This document shows, piece after piece, positions 8,477 through 14,120 of a stretch of DNA of 14,120 nt. Below the pieces are notes generated by a model. It was not told the DNA's origin and did no database searches. It was given only the letters and a program-made list of their open reading frames with translations. Made by a program: the position numbers and the translations under genes. The DNA is from Euryarchaeota archaeon UBA124 (GTDB lineage: Archaea > Thermoplasmatota > Poseidoniia > Poseidoniales > Poseidoniaceae): positions 1 through 14,120 of the forward strand of contig DAPT01000075.1 of NCBI GenBank assembly GCA_002502215.1. Reading direction: 5' to 3'. How positions within the stretch are numbered: position 1 is the stretch's first letter; every line of letters begins with the position of its first letter.

Positions 8477-8830
8477 ATGGCAGGCATGGATTTCTTCATT
8501 CGACCGGCAACTGGAACGGGTTCTGCAGATTGGATTCGCATACCAAATGCAGACATTGAAGTCAGAATTACCCGCCGTCTTACACGAACAATCATTCGAG
8601 GTGGAGAAGGCGATAACCTACACGATGAAGGTGCTGAATCCACCATCTACACGGTCCGTGGGATTTTGTCAGTGGATGATTACAAGAAAATCTTGAGCAT
8701 GTTTCGAACTGGACAACCCTTCATTCACGATCCTTTTGAGGAACGCGATGTCAAAGTCATTTTTGCATCACTCGAATACGATGGATCAACAGAGAAGTTT
8801 GTCTTCGAACTGATAGAAGATGTCATTTGA
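8477..8830 (+). CDS. Small soluble protein of unknown function at the head of a pilus-motor gene block
   Basis: 117 residues, not recognised as any family by eye. No signal peptide, membrane segment, Cys pair or class III pilin signal is seen. The pattern is short beta strands with charged turns: WIRIPNADIEVRITRRLTRT, then ESTIYTVRGILSVDDYKKIL, GQPFIHDPFEERDVKVIFAS and a final KFVFELIEDVI. The order (a starting beta segment, 'TYTVRGILS-D', a helix, 'G.PF..D', a beta strand and a terminal 'F.[FV].L.[ED]') recalls small phage tail/baseplate-hub proteins, but this is only a resemblance of pattern. The start is ATG 8477 after AGGGGTCATT, a weak ribosome-binding site; ATG 8486 is possible. The spacing to the next gene is 11 bases and that gene's ribosome-binding site overlaps this stop, so it belongs to the same operon. 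That position suggests a role in or at the pilus-like machine. Confidence 0.8.
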   Translation: MAGMDFFIRPATGTGSADWIRIPNADIEVRITRRLTRTIIRGGEGDNLHDEGAESTIYTVRGILSVDDYKKILSMFRTGQPFIHDPFEERDVKVIFASLEYDGSTEKFVFELIEDVI

Positions 8831-8835
8831 GGTGA
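8829..8835 (+). promoter_or_regulatory. Shine-Dalgarno site overlapping the upstream stop codon
   Basis: GAGGTGA lies 6 bases before ATG 8842. Its first two bases are the last two of the TGA stop at 8828-8830, so termination of the small upstream gene and initiation of the first T2SSF gene are physically linked. This supports the operon and the 8842 start. Confidence 0.75.
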
Positions 8836-8841
8836 ACAGAT

Positions 8842-9417
8842 ATGAGGAAACTTGACGAAAAACGTGAAGTTCTTTACGTCATTCGGGCGATGGACGTTCT
8901 CATGTCTTCCGGAATAGGTTTGGAGGCCACCGTTCATAGCATTTCTCAAGGTGGATATGGAATTATTTCTGAAGATTTCAGCAACATGATGGATAAGGTT
9001 CGCAAAGGAGGAAGACCGCTTGCAAAGGAAATCAAATCCCTCATGGGGAAAGTCGAGACTGACGGTTACCGTCGCCTGCTCAACATCATGCACATGAACA
9101 TCACCCAAAACACCGATATCATTGAGACACTCAAGAAACAAGGTTCGAGAATGGAAGAAGAGCGTACAGAGGATGTTAAGAAATACATTGAAGATCTCAG
9201 CGGCGTACCTGAATCGCTTCTTTCGATTGGCATGATTGGACCAATTATTCTAGCCGTTCTCGGACTCTTCCCTCAACTGGTGGGGGATATGGGTTCGTTT
9301 TTCAGTATGCCAGAGCAATCAACCATCGATGTTGTGGTTAATATTGGCCTCTTCTTTACGCTCTTTGCAATGATTATGATTGGAATCAAGACCCATACCA
9401 AGGATCCTGGATTGTGA
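8842..9417 (+). CDS. T2SSF/TadC-like platform membrane protein, short form
   Basis: 191 residues. Platform proteins of type IV pilus, Tad and archaellum machines anchor the assembly ATPase at the inner face of the membrane. Residues 10-120 are a cytoplasmic T2SSF-type helical bundle: RAMDVLMSSGIGLEATVHSI matches the family's 'L..SG..L..A' opening, then G-Y-G and V-R-K-G-G-R-P-L. Two membrane helices follow at about 123-147 (SLLSIGMIGPIILAVLGLF) and 163-183 (DVVVNIGLFFTLFAMIMI). There is no N-terminal membrane pair, unlike typical TadB or full-length FlaJ, so this is one half of a split platform, or a reduced one. The start ATG has a strong GAGGTGA site. The next gene starts 4 bases after the stop, and together they carry the two T2SSF domains that FlaJ holds in one chain. 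No pilin lies nearby. Confidence 0.85.
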   Translation: MRKLDEKREVLYVIRAMDVLMSSGIGLEATVHSISQGGYGIISEDFSNMMDKVRKGGRPLAKEIKSLMGKVETDGYRRLLNIMHMNITQNTDIIETLKKQGSRMEEERTEDVKKYIEDLSGVPESLLSIGMIGPIILAVLGLFPQLVGDMGSFFSMPEQSTIDVVVNIGLFFTLFAMIMIGIKTHTKDPGL

Positions 9418-9421
9418 TACC

Positions 9422-10153
9422 ATGATCTTCCGGTTTCTCGAATCTTTCAGCAATCAACCAATGATGCTGATGCTTGGCGTTGTCGGCCTTGCCATGATCG
9501 GAGGCGGTATTCCCCCCATCCGCGAACGAATTCGACGACGGAAAATCGAAAACGCTTTGCCTTCATTTTTAGAAGGTCTATCCGATGAGGTTGGTGCGGG
9601 ACTTGGCATACAGGAAGCAATGCAACACCAAGCAAAAACAGCACCCTCGCCGCTCGGTCCGCTTCTTGAAGAAACCCTCAAGGAAAGCCATTCCTCATCT
9701 TTTGATGCTGCATTGTCAAGTTTTGCAACAAAGACACGTTCTTCCCAGGTGCAACGTGTTATGCACTTGCTTGAAACCGCAATCGAACAAAACGCCCCTC
9801 TGCAAGAGATACTGATGAACCTCTCAATGGATTATGAGCGTTTAAACGACCTGATGAACAAGAGGGAATCTGAGCTCCAAGGCCGGGGCATTCTCATTGT
9901 TTTGTTCGTCTGCATCGGTTTACCAGGACTAATTGGATTCCTTGTTGGACTCTTCACACCTGCATCATCTGGTTTTCAAATCGAGGGCTTCCTATCAACA
10001 TTCAGTTTGTTCTTCGCCGTAGCGAGCGCTGTCGGTGTCGCTGTCTCCGGGCGCATGTTGGGTCGCATGCGAGACACAATGTGGTTCGTTCCAGGTTGGA
10101 TGGCAATGTCGATGTTCATTTTCTTGGGTGCTACCAAACTCATCGGAGGTTGA
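9422..10153 (+). CDS. T2SSF/TadC-like platform membrane protein, second half
   Basis: 243 residues from ATG 9422. The N-terminal membrane helix is at about 12-32 (PMMLMLGVVGLAMIGGGI), then a basic stretch RERIRRRK. The T2SSF domain spans about 45-150, with ALPSFLEGLSDEVGAGLGIQ matching the classic 'lP.fL..l...l.aG..i.eA' motif. Three C-terminal helices follow at about 156-178, 188-208 and 220-240. This layout is that of TadC. It should pair with the 8842 product to form the platform on which the ATPase at 10157 turns. An in-frame ATG at 9380 would overlap the previous gene by 38 bases and add 14 residues rich in Pro and Asp; I rejected it. The stop codon follows directly on GGAGGT, the ribosome-binding site of the ATPase gene, so the three genes are translated as a unit. 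Confidence 0.87.
   Translation: MIFRFLESFSNQPMMLMLGVVGLAMIGGGIPPIRERIRRRKIENALPSFLEGLSDEVGAGLGIQEAMQHQAKTAPSPLGPLLEETLKESHSSSFDAALSSFATKTRSSQVQRVMHLLETAIEQNAPLQEILMNLSMDYERLNDLMNKRESELQGRGILIVLFVCIGLPGLIGFLVGLFTPASSGFQIEGFLSTFSLFFAVASAVGVAVSGRMLGRMRDTMWFVPGWMAMSMFIFLGATKLIGG
10145..10150 (+). promoter_or_regulatory. Consensus Shine-Dalgarno GGAGGT inside the end of the upstream gene
   Basis: GGAGGT encodes the last Gly-Gly pair of the upstream platform protein, is followed at once by its TGA stop, and lies 6 bases before ATG 10157. It is the best match to the full consensus in the window, which suggests that strong ATPase translation is needed. Confidence 0.8.
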
Positions 10154-10156
10154 AAT

Positions 10157-11401
10157 ATGTCGGAACAAATTATTGAGCAATATGGAAACGTAACCATCTA
10201 CACTGAATCAAACCACCCTTCACCGATTTACCATGTTGAAGGTTCTGTGGCGCCAAATCCACACGGCTCACTTGCTGTCTTGTTCGAAGACGACAATCTT
10301 GAGGAAGTCATGTACAACGGTGGAACACAATGCGTGAAAGTTGCTCACAGAGAGCATGGAATGTGTCGTACAAACATCTGGATCAACGATGAGGAAGGGC
10401 TTCAAATTTCCAAAAACATTGCAGCATTCACAAACGTACCGCTCGGAGACGGTCCCGGAATGGTACCCATCTTCGATGGTCGTTTGCCCGATGGATCTCG
10501 TGTGAATGGAACAATTCCGCCCGTTTCACCAGATGGTCCAACACTAACCATTCGTAAATTCAAGGAAGACCCCCTTACAATGATTGATTTGGTCAAGTTT
10601 GGAACGGTCAACTCACGACTTGCTGCAATGATGTGGGTCTGGATTGAAGGGCTTGACAGTCGACCAGCGAACTTCGTTATTGCTGGTGGAACAGGTTCTG
10701 GTAAAACCACGACTTTGAACTGTCTAGGCATGTACATCCCTTGGCATCGTCGCCTACTAACAGTTGAGGATACGGCTGAATTGCAGGTATATCACGATCA
10801 TTGGTTGCGAATGGAAACACGTCGCGAACGTCCGGATGGAACTCCAGAAGTTGACATGAATGATTGTCTGAAATCCAGCCTGCGCATGCGCCCAGACCGT
10901 ATTATCGTAGGAGAGGTTCGTGGGCCTGAAGCTGCTACCTTACTCACCGCAATGAACACCGGGCACGACGGCTCCTTTGGCAGCCTCCACGCAAATACTG
11001 CTCAAGAAACCGTCACCAGAATGATCAATCCTCCGATGAGCGTACCTCCGATTATGCTTACAGGACTTGACCTCATCATTATCCAAGCCCGACTTCACGT
11101 CAACGGAAAGACTGCTCGTAAAATCACAGAAGTAGCCGAGATTGCAGGTATGGAAGGCTCCAAACCTCGGCTGAACACCATCTGGAAATACAACGCATCC
11201 ACCGACCAAATTGAGGAAACAGGGATTCCATCGAACCTACGTGAAGTCATTTGTAGGGCTGCCGGCGTTACACCAGACGTCTTTGAGAAACACGTCAATC
11301 AACGCCAGCAAATCATTGAGGATTTAATCGCTCGAGACATTACCGACATTCAATCCGTAACGACGGTTATTCAGAACTTCTACGCTCAGAGTCATCACTG
11401 A
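10157..11401 (+). CDS. Type II/IV secretion system ATPase, CpaF/TadA/FlaI family
   Basis: 414 residues, the usual size. A cytoplasmic hexameric ATPase that powers pilus, archaellum or secretion filament assembly through the T2SSF platform. The N-terminal domain carries the CpaF pattern: NLEEVMYNGG (about 49-58), FDGRLPDGSRVNGTIPPVSP (about 113-132) and PTLTIRKFKEDP. The catalytic core has Walker A GGTGSGKTT with K183 and T184, an Asp-box TVEDTAEL, Walker B RIIVGEVRG (248-256, Glu253) and the His-box SLHANT with H278. All expected catalytic residues are present, so it should be active. A FlaH partner is absent, which argues against an archaellum operon; the gene order, with ATPase last after two split platform genes, points to a Tad- or Epd-like pilus. 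The gene ends tail-to-tail with the minus-strand SAP gene, overlapping it by 7 bases. Confidence 0.94.
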   Translation: MSEQIIEQYGNVTIYTESNHPSPIYHVEGSVAPNPHGSLAVLFEDDNLEEVMYNGGTQCVKVAHREHGMCRTNIWINDEEGLQISKNIAAFTNVPLGDGPGMVPIFDGRLPDGSRVNGTIPPVSPDGPTLTIRKFKEDPLTMIDLVKFGTVNSRLAAMMWVWIEGLDSRPANFVIAGGTGSGKTTTLNCLGMYIPWHRRLLTVEDTAELQVYHDHWLRMETRRERPDGTPEVDMNDCLKSSLRMRPDRIIVGEVRGPEAATLLTAMNTGHDGSFGSLHANTAQETVTRMINPPMSVPPIMLTGLDLIIIQARLHVNGKTARKITEVAEIAGMEGSKPRLNTIWKYNASTDQIEETGIPSNLREVICRAAGVTPDVFEKHVNQRQQIIEDLIARDITDIQSVTTVIQNFYAQSHH

Positions 11402-13149
11402 TCGTCTTGCAATCGAAGGCGTGACAACAAAGCATCGACTCGGTCAATTTGTCCACGAACACCGCCTACACGGTCGGATGCATCTGCAACGGATTCTGCA
11501 ATTTTCATTTCTGGTTCTTCTTGTTCAACAGTCTGTGGTTTGAAAGTGGCTGCAAGGGCTTTAAGTTCAGCTACAATAGCATCCACCTGTTCATCGCTCA
11601 CTAAAATACCAGGCGCTAATCTCGGTATTTGGCTTGGAGTCAGATATCCAAGTTCAGTTCCGACAATTCCTGCGCAAGCCAAGACCCGAGGGCGAAGTTC
11701 GGAAGTGTTGACGAGATATCCCTTCGATTCAAGGAAGCGAATGATGAGACTTTGTTGAGCCTCGGAAAAATCTCCTTCGCTCGACTCTAGGACTGTTTCA
11801 ACAAGTGATTCAAAGGAAGGAAGGTTTCGCTCAAGCCGTTCAATTGTTCTGCGCACATCATCGGGTAGGTGAACTGCTCCTTGGTAGAGAATTCGAAGCA
11901 TTCGATTTCGTCGAGCTGCCGCTGGGTCTTGAAGTTCTTCAGCCTCACTAATTTCAAGATGAAGATCGAACAATGCATGGAGGCGACCAGAGACAGCAGG
12001 GCTTCTCAAATCCAAACCGAGGTTTCTTGCTTCTTCTTCGAACTCCATTCTTGCTTGAACCAAGTTCCCTCTTCGTCCTGCAACAATTTCTGGAATACGC
12101 TCACGTAGCTGTGGTCGCATTTGTTCGAACAATCGAATTGCTTCTCGCTCGGACCACGAACCTGGTTTACTGGATAATGCATTTTGTTCCTGCTCTGAGC
12201 GGTAGGCAGTCTCCATGATAATCGTTCGAATTGCATCTTGTACTCTTCCCAACTCAACGGAAAACCCATGATTTGAGAGGCTCGAGATGAATGTATTCAT
12301 GTCATCCATATCGGTTGTGCTTCCAACTAGGAGGTAATCCCTGGCTGCGGCTTCTACCTCTGCTCGGCGAGAAGAAATCTCAAGCAATGCAGCCTCTTCC
12401 TCAAGGGTTGGTTCCTCAGATGAAAGTTCTTGCAACATTGGAGGGATGGGTTGTTCAACTTCCTCAACATGCGAACTGAGACTATCTTCTATAGATGCGG
12501 CCACTTCTGACAGGGAAGCATCAACACCTTCATCATTGATTGTTTCAATCAATCCAGATTCTTCTTCAAAACTCCATCCCTCAGGATGTTCACTGATGAA
12601 TGTCTCCACAGTTTCCTCTATGGACGGTGCTTCAATCGACGATTCTTGATCCGAATCTCCAGGTGATGGTATCTCGACCGAGCCACCCCCTCGCTTCAAG
12701 GAACGCTTGATTATTCCCCAGTTCTTGTGTTGCGCAGAGAGGACACCAGCGACTCGAATCAAGAGAGTTTGGCGATTGCCAGAACGGGGCAATTCCAACG
12801 CTTTGCAAAGTGAATGGAGTTCTTCCTTGGTCATCTTGTCGAGATTCTCTTCTTTGAGTTGTTTTGGATCGTGATGAAGATGAAGATAAAGGCGCTGGCG
12901 TCGTGTCCGAAGTGAGCCTGTTTTTTTGATGCCAAAGACGCCGAGAAGGTTGCCTAAGTCACTGTTCAATATACTCTTCAAACCATCCAGTGTCAAATCC
13001 CAGTCAGGCAGAATTAGGTCTCGAATTAATTGGGCTCGAAGATATTCTACAGAACCATTTTTTGCGAGACCATAGGCTGAAGCAATTTCTTTGAGGTCCT
13101 CAAGACGTGCCTGATAGAGCTCAGACAAAAGACTCGAACGATTGCTCAT
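11395..13149 (-). CDS. SAP-motif protein with acidic linker and helical C-terminal half, function unknown
   Basis: 584 residues from ATG 13149 (a GTG at 13152 would add one). The whole protein is not recognised. Numbering from that GTG, three SAP-like helix-turn-helix motifs are visible: about 15-46 (ARLEDLKEIASAYGLAKNGS...), 54-94 (LLGVFGIKKTGSLRTRRQRL) and 107-139 (LHSLCKALELPRSGNRQTLL). SAP motifs usually bind DNA. Residues about 158-260 are very rich in Glu, Ser and Asp and probably disordered. The rest is helical, with a recurring short unit 'L-x3-G-[FY]-x-V' at 288-300 and 473-481. The C-terminus (about 555-582) could form a short coiled coil. A ribosome-binding site and a TATA-like element lie upstream. 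The gene is divergent from the coiled-coil gene at 13321 and convergent with the ATPase gene. A DNA-binding or chromosome-organising role is inference only. Confidence 0.85.
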   Translation of the reverse strand: MSNRSSLLSELYQARLEDLKEIASAYGLAKNGSVEYLRAQLIRDLILPDWDLTLDGLKSILNSDLGNLLGVFGIKKTGSLRTRRQRLYLHLHHDPKQLKEENLDKMTKEELHSLCKALELPRSGNRQTLLIRVAGVLSAQHKNWGIIKRSLKRGGGSVEIPSPGDSDQESSIEAPSIEETVETFISEHPEGWSFEEESGLIETINDEGVDASLSEVAASIEDSLSSHVEEVEQPIPPMLQELSSEEPTLEEEAALLEISSRRAEVEAAARDYLLVGSTTDMDDMNTFISSLSNHGFSVELGRVQDAIRTIIMETAYRSEQEQNALSSKPGSWSEREAIRLFEQMRPQLRERIPEIVAGRRGNLVQARMEFEEEARNLGLDLRSPAVSGRLHALFDLHLEISEAEELQDPAAARRNRMLRILYQGAVHLPDDVRRTIERLERNLPSFESLVETVLESSEGDFSEAQQSLIIRFLESKGYLVNTSELRPRVLACAGIVGTELGYLTPSQIPRLAPGILVSDEQVDAIVAELKALAATFKPQTVEQEEPEMKIAESVADASDRVGGVRGQIDRVDALLSRLRLQDDQ

Positions 13150-13153
13150 CACT

Positions 13154-13159
13154 TCACCC
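13154..13159 (-). promoter_or_regulatory. Shine-Dalgarno site for the SAP-motif gene
   Basis: On the minus strand GGGTGA lies 4 bases before ATG 13149 and only 1 base before the in-frame GTG at 13152. This favours the ATG. The same 4-base spacing occurs at the divergent gene's start. Confidence 0.55.
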
Positions 13160-13180
13160 GTTCCTTGTTGTTTCCTTACA

Positions 13181-13196
13181 GTATATGTGGTTTCGC
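13181..13196 (-). promoter_or_regulatory. Putative BRE/TATA promoter of the SAP-motif gene
   Basis: Read on the minus strand, GCGAAACC (13196-13189) followed by ACATATAC (13188-13181) looks like a purine-rich BRE and a TATA box. The centre of the TATA element is about 35 bases before ATG 13149. With the usual archaeal distance of about 25 bases, transcription would start near 13159, just at the ribosome-binding site, giving a very short leader. Pattern only. Confidence 0.4.
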
Positions 13197-13201
13197 TGTC
13201 G

Positions 13202-13275
13202 TTTCGGCATCAATAAGCCGATTTCTGGTTCAAATTTCCCGTACGAGATGCACTCTGTTTTTGCAATATTTCGGC
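13202..13275. promoter_or_regulatory. Repeated TTTCGGC elements between divergent genes
   Basis: TTTCGGC occurs at 13202-13208 and again at 13269-13275, and the inverted core GCCGA is at 13217-13221. The first copy and the inverted core form a 5-base-arm inverted repeat (TCGGC, 8-base spacer, GCCGA). Placed between two divergent starts, these could be operator sites. The arms are short and chance cannot be excluded. Confidence 0.25.
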
Positions 13276-13311
13276 TAAACCTTGAAACACGTTCGACACT
13301 CAGGTACGTTT

Positions 13312-13316
13312 GGTGA
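13312..13316 (+). promoter_or_regulatory. Shine-Dalgarno site that selects ATG 13321
   Basis: GGTGA lies 4 bases before ATG 13321. It sits inside the stretch that would be translated from the upstream TTG at 13282, which has no site of its own, so the ATG is the likelier start. Confidence 0.6.
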
Positions 13317-13320
13317 AGAG

Positions 13321-13938
13321 ATGGTTACCGCTGAAAAAACCGCACGTTCCATGCTCAAACAGGCCAGCGAACTTGGCAACACGCTTCGAGAAATCGTACG
13401 CCGAGATCTTGCAGATGAGACACGTCGATTCAATGACACCTTGAATCAACGAATTCAACTAGCTAGTGAGGCGATTGTGCAGGCAGTCAGAGCCAAAGAG
13501 GCAATCGCTGCAGGTGCGACAGCCATAAGCGGTAAATTGGAAAAGGCGCACCGAAGATATTCAAAAAACAATAATATCGAAGAATTTCGAGGCGTTCTTC
13601 AATCAACATTGACTGAAGTCCAACAGCTCCGAGAGCAACATGGGAACGTTGCAGATTCTCTGAGAGAAGCACAAACTCCGAGCCGATCGGCTGTTGAGAT
13701 TGTGGAGCGTTTTGCAATTGAATTGCAGAAAGCTGCGGGTGGATGGGAAGCAACTGGCAGAGAAATCGATGAAATCATCGCAAATCTATGTGATCCAAAT
13801 CCGGATGTTGCCCTTATCGATCTAGAAAAATACCTCACAGAAAACGGATTTGAAATCGTCTTGCTCGGTGAAGATCGAAGCGAAGAAGGCCTTGAGCACG
13901 CTCGTCGCCAACTTGGTTATTCGGATTCATCTGAATGA
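13321..13938 (+). CDS. Coiled-coil protein of unknown function, divergent from the SAP-motif gene
   Basis: 205 residues from ATG 13321. Not recognised. Residues about 3-80 and 86-155 read as long amphipathic helices with heptad-like Leu/Ile/Ala spacing, rich in Ala, Glu, Gln and Arg (for example RFNDTLNQRIQLASEAIVQA), so a coiled coil or helical bundle is expected. A break SKNNN (81-85) separates the two helical parts. A small C-terminal segment (about 160-200) holds LEKYLTENGFEIVLL, which resembles the short unit repeated in the divergently encoded SAP protein. No membrane segment, signal peptide or metal motif is seen. The frame is open back to a TTG at 13282, but ATG 13321 has a GGTGA site. 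Its end overlaps a minus-strand gene by 22 bases. A structural partner of the SAP protein is a guess from position. Confidence 0.8.
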   Translation: MVTAEKTARSMLKQASELGNTLREIVRRDLADETRRFNDTLNQRIQLASEAIVQAVRAKEAIAAGATAISGKLEKAHRRYSKNNNIEEFRGVLQSTLTEVQQLREQHGNVADSLREAQTPSRSAVEIVERFAIELQKAAGGWEATGREIDEIIANLCDPNPDVALIDLEKYLTENGFEIVLLGEDRSEEGLEHARRQLGYSDSSE

Positions 13939-14120
13939 AGACGCATCATCGCAGGTCGCTCTTCGTGAAATTCATCCGGCATGTTTCGCACTCGGCGTTT
14001 TGTTGCCTCGTGGCCAGAGGTAAGTGTTGTTAGCATACTGCCCCATTCTTGGAGGAGATTCAGCATTGCGACGCGATGCTTTTCGATTGGCCCGACCTGT
14101 TCAGCACAAGCACTTACTCG
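13917..14120 (-). CDS. 3' end of a minus-strand gene running off the right edge
   Basis: Read from base 14120 on the minus strand the frame is open for 67 codons and ends at TAA (13919-13917). The visible C-terminus is mostly helical and polar (VGPIEKHRVAMLNLLQEWGS, later NMPDEFHEERPAMM and a final SDESE). No start is needed inside the window, as the gene enters from the right. The other strand is interrupted by stops over 13939-14120, and without this gene the stretch would be empty, which supports it in so compact a region. The product is not recognised. It meets the coiled-coil gene tail-to-tail with a 22-base overlap. With only 67 residues, a chance open frame is still possible. Confidence 0.6.
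   Translation of the reverse strand, partial: RVSACAEQVGPIEKHRVAMLNLLQEWGSMLTTLTSGHEATKRRVRNMPDEFHEERPAMMRLHSDESE
13919..13936. repeat. Imperfect palindrome in the overlap of two convergent genes
   Basis: ATTCGGAT TC ATCTGAAT: two 8-base arms with one mismatch around a 2-base centre. It lies entirely inside the overlap of the coiled-coil gene and the right-edge minus-strand gene. It could help end transcription from both sides or be a side effect of coding Ser-Asp-Glu tails on both strands. No T-run follows. Confidence 0.35.

Noticed and set aside
8477..8830. Pilin or archaellin gene at the head of the motor operon
   Set aside because: There is no class III signal peptide ([KR]-G-x followed by a hydrophobic helix) and no membrane segment in the 117-residue product.
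9380..9421. Upstream ATG for the second platform protein
   Set aside because: It would overlap the preceding gene by 38 bases and add a polar Pro/Asp-rich stretch before a membrane helix. ATG 9422 gives a normal N-terminus.
8842..11401. Archaellum (fla/arl) operon
   Set aside because: FlaH, FlaX and archaellin genes are missing, and the platform is split into two genes with single T2SSF domains.
12006..12269. Minus-strand open frame of 87 codons within the SAP-gene region
   Set aside because: Out of frame with the long acidic/helical protein and shows no independent coding pattern or start context.
1..14120. tRNA genes, CRISPR arrays, insertion sequences, long direct repeats
   Set aside because: Looked for on both strands. 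No clover-leaf candidates, spaced repeats or transposase-like proteins were seen by eye; a covariance-model scan could still find a small RNA.

Overview
The window looks like a chromosomal segment of a euryarchaeon. The best guess, inferred from gene content and style and not proven, is a marine Poseidoniales (Marine Group II) type lineage. Reasons: a Hel308-type helicase next to a Cgi121-like KEOPS subunit, a multi-OB-fold RPA with a C-x2-C-x8-C-x2-H zinc motif followed by an RPA-associated (COG3390-type) gene, and a GGTGA/GGAGGT ribosome-binding style. Base composition is near half G+C by eye, genes are packed tightly, and there are no RNA genes, insertion sequences or CRISPR repeats. No gap between genes exceeds about 175 bases.

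Layout, left to right. (1) 1-2684: the C-terminal two thirds of Hel308 (cut by the left edge inside motif II), then a Cgi121-like gene. (2) 2860-5640: a TldD/TldE protease pair, tldD carrying the zinc site and tldE lacking it. (3) 5795-8418: RPA and an RPA-associated OB protein, joined by a TAATG stop/start overlap. (4) 8477-11401: a four-gene block of a small soluble protein of unknown function, two single-domain T2SSF/TadC-like membrane proteins and a CpaF/FlaI-type secretion ATPase. This is the motor and platform of a type IV pilus/Tad-like machine with no pilin or prepilin peptidase in view. (5) 13149-11395 on the minus strand: a 584-residue protein with three SAP-like motifs, a long acidic linker and a helical C-terminal half. 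It is divergent from (6) 13321-13938, a coiled-coil protein. (7) 13917-14120 minus: the 3' end of a further gene that enters from the right edge.

How the parts may work together. Segments 1 and 3 are genome maintenance (fork-remodelling helicase, ssDNA binding) plus tRNA t6A modification. Segment 4 is a cell-surface machine whose filament genes must lie elsewhere. Segments 5 and 6 are a divergent pair of unfamiliar proteins sharing one intergenic control region and a short Leu-x3-Gly-Phe/Tyr-x-Val/Ile motif. They and the 117-residue gene at 8477 are the least explained parts of the window. Nothing here amounts to a demonstrated new system. The best candidates for one are the pilus-motor block with its soluble partner and the divergent SAP/coiled-coil pair.
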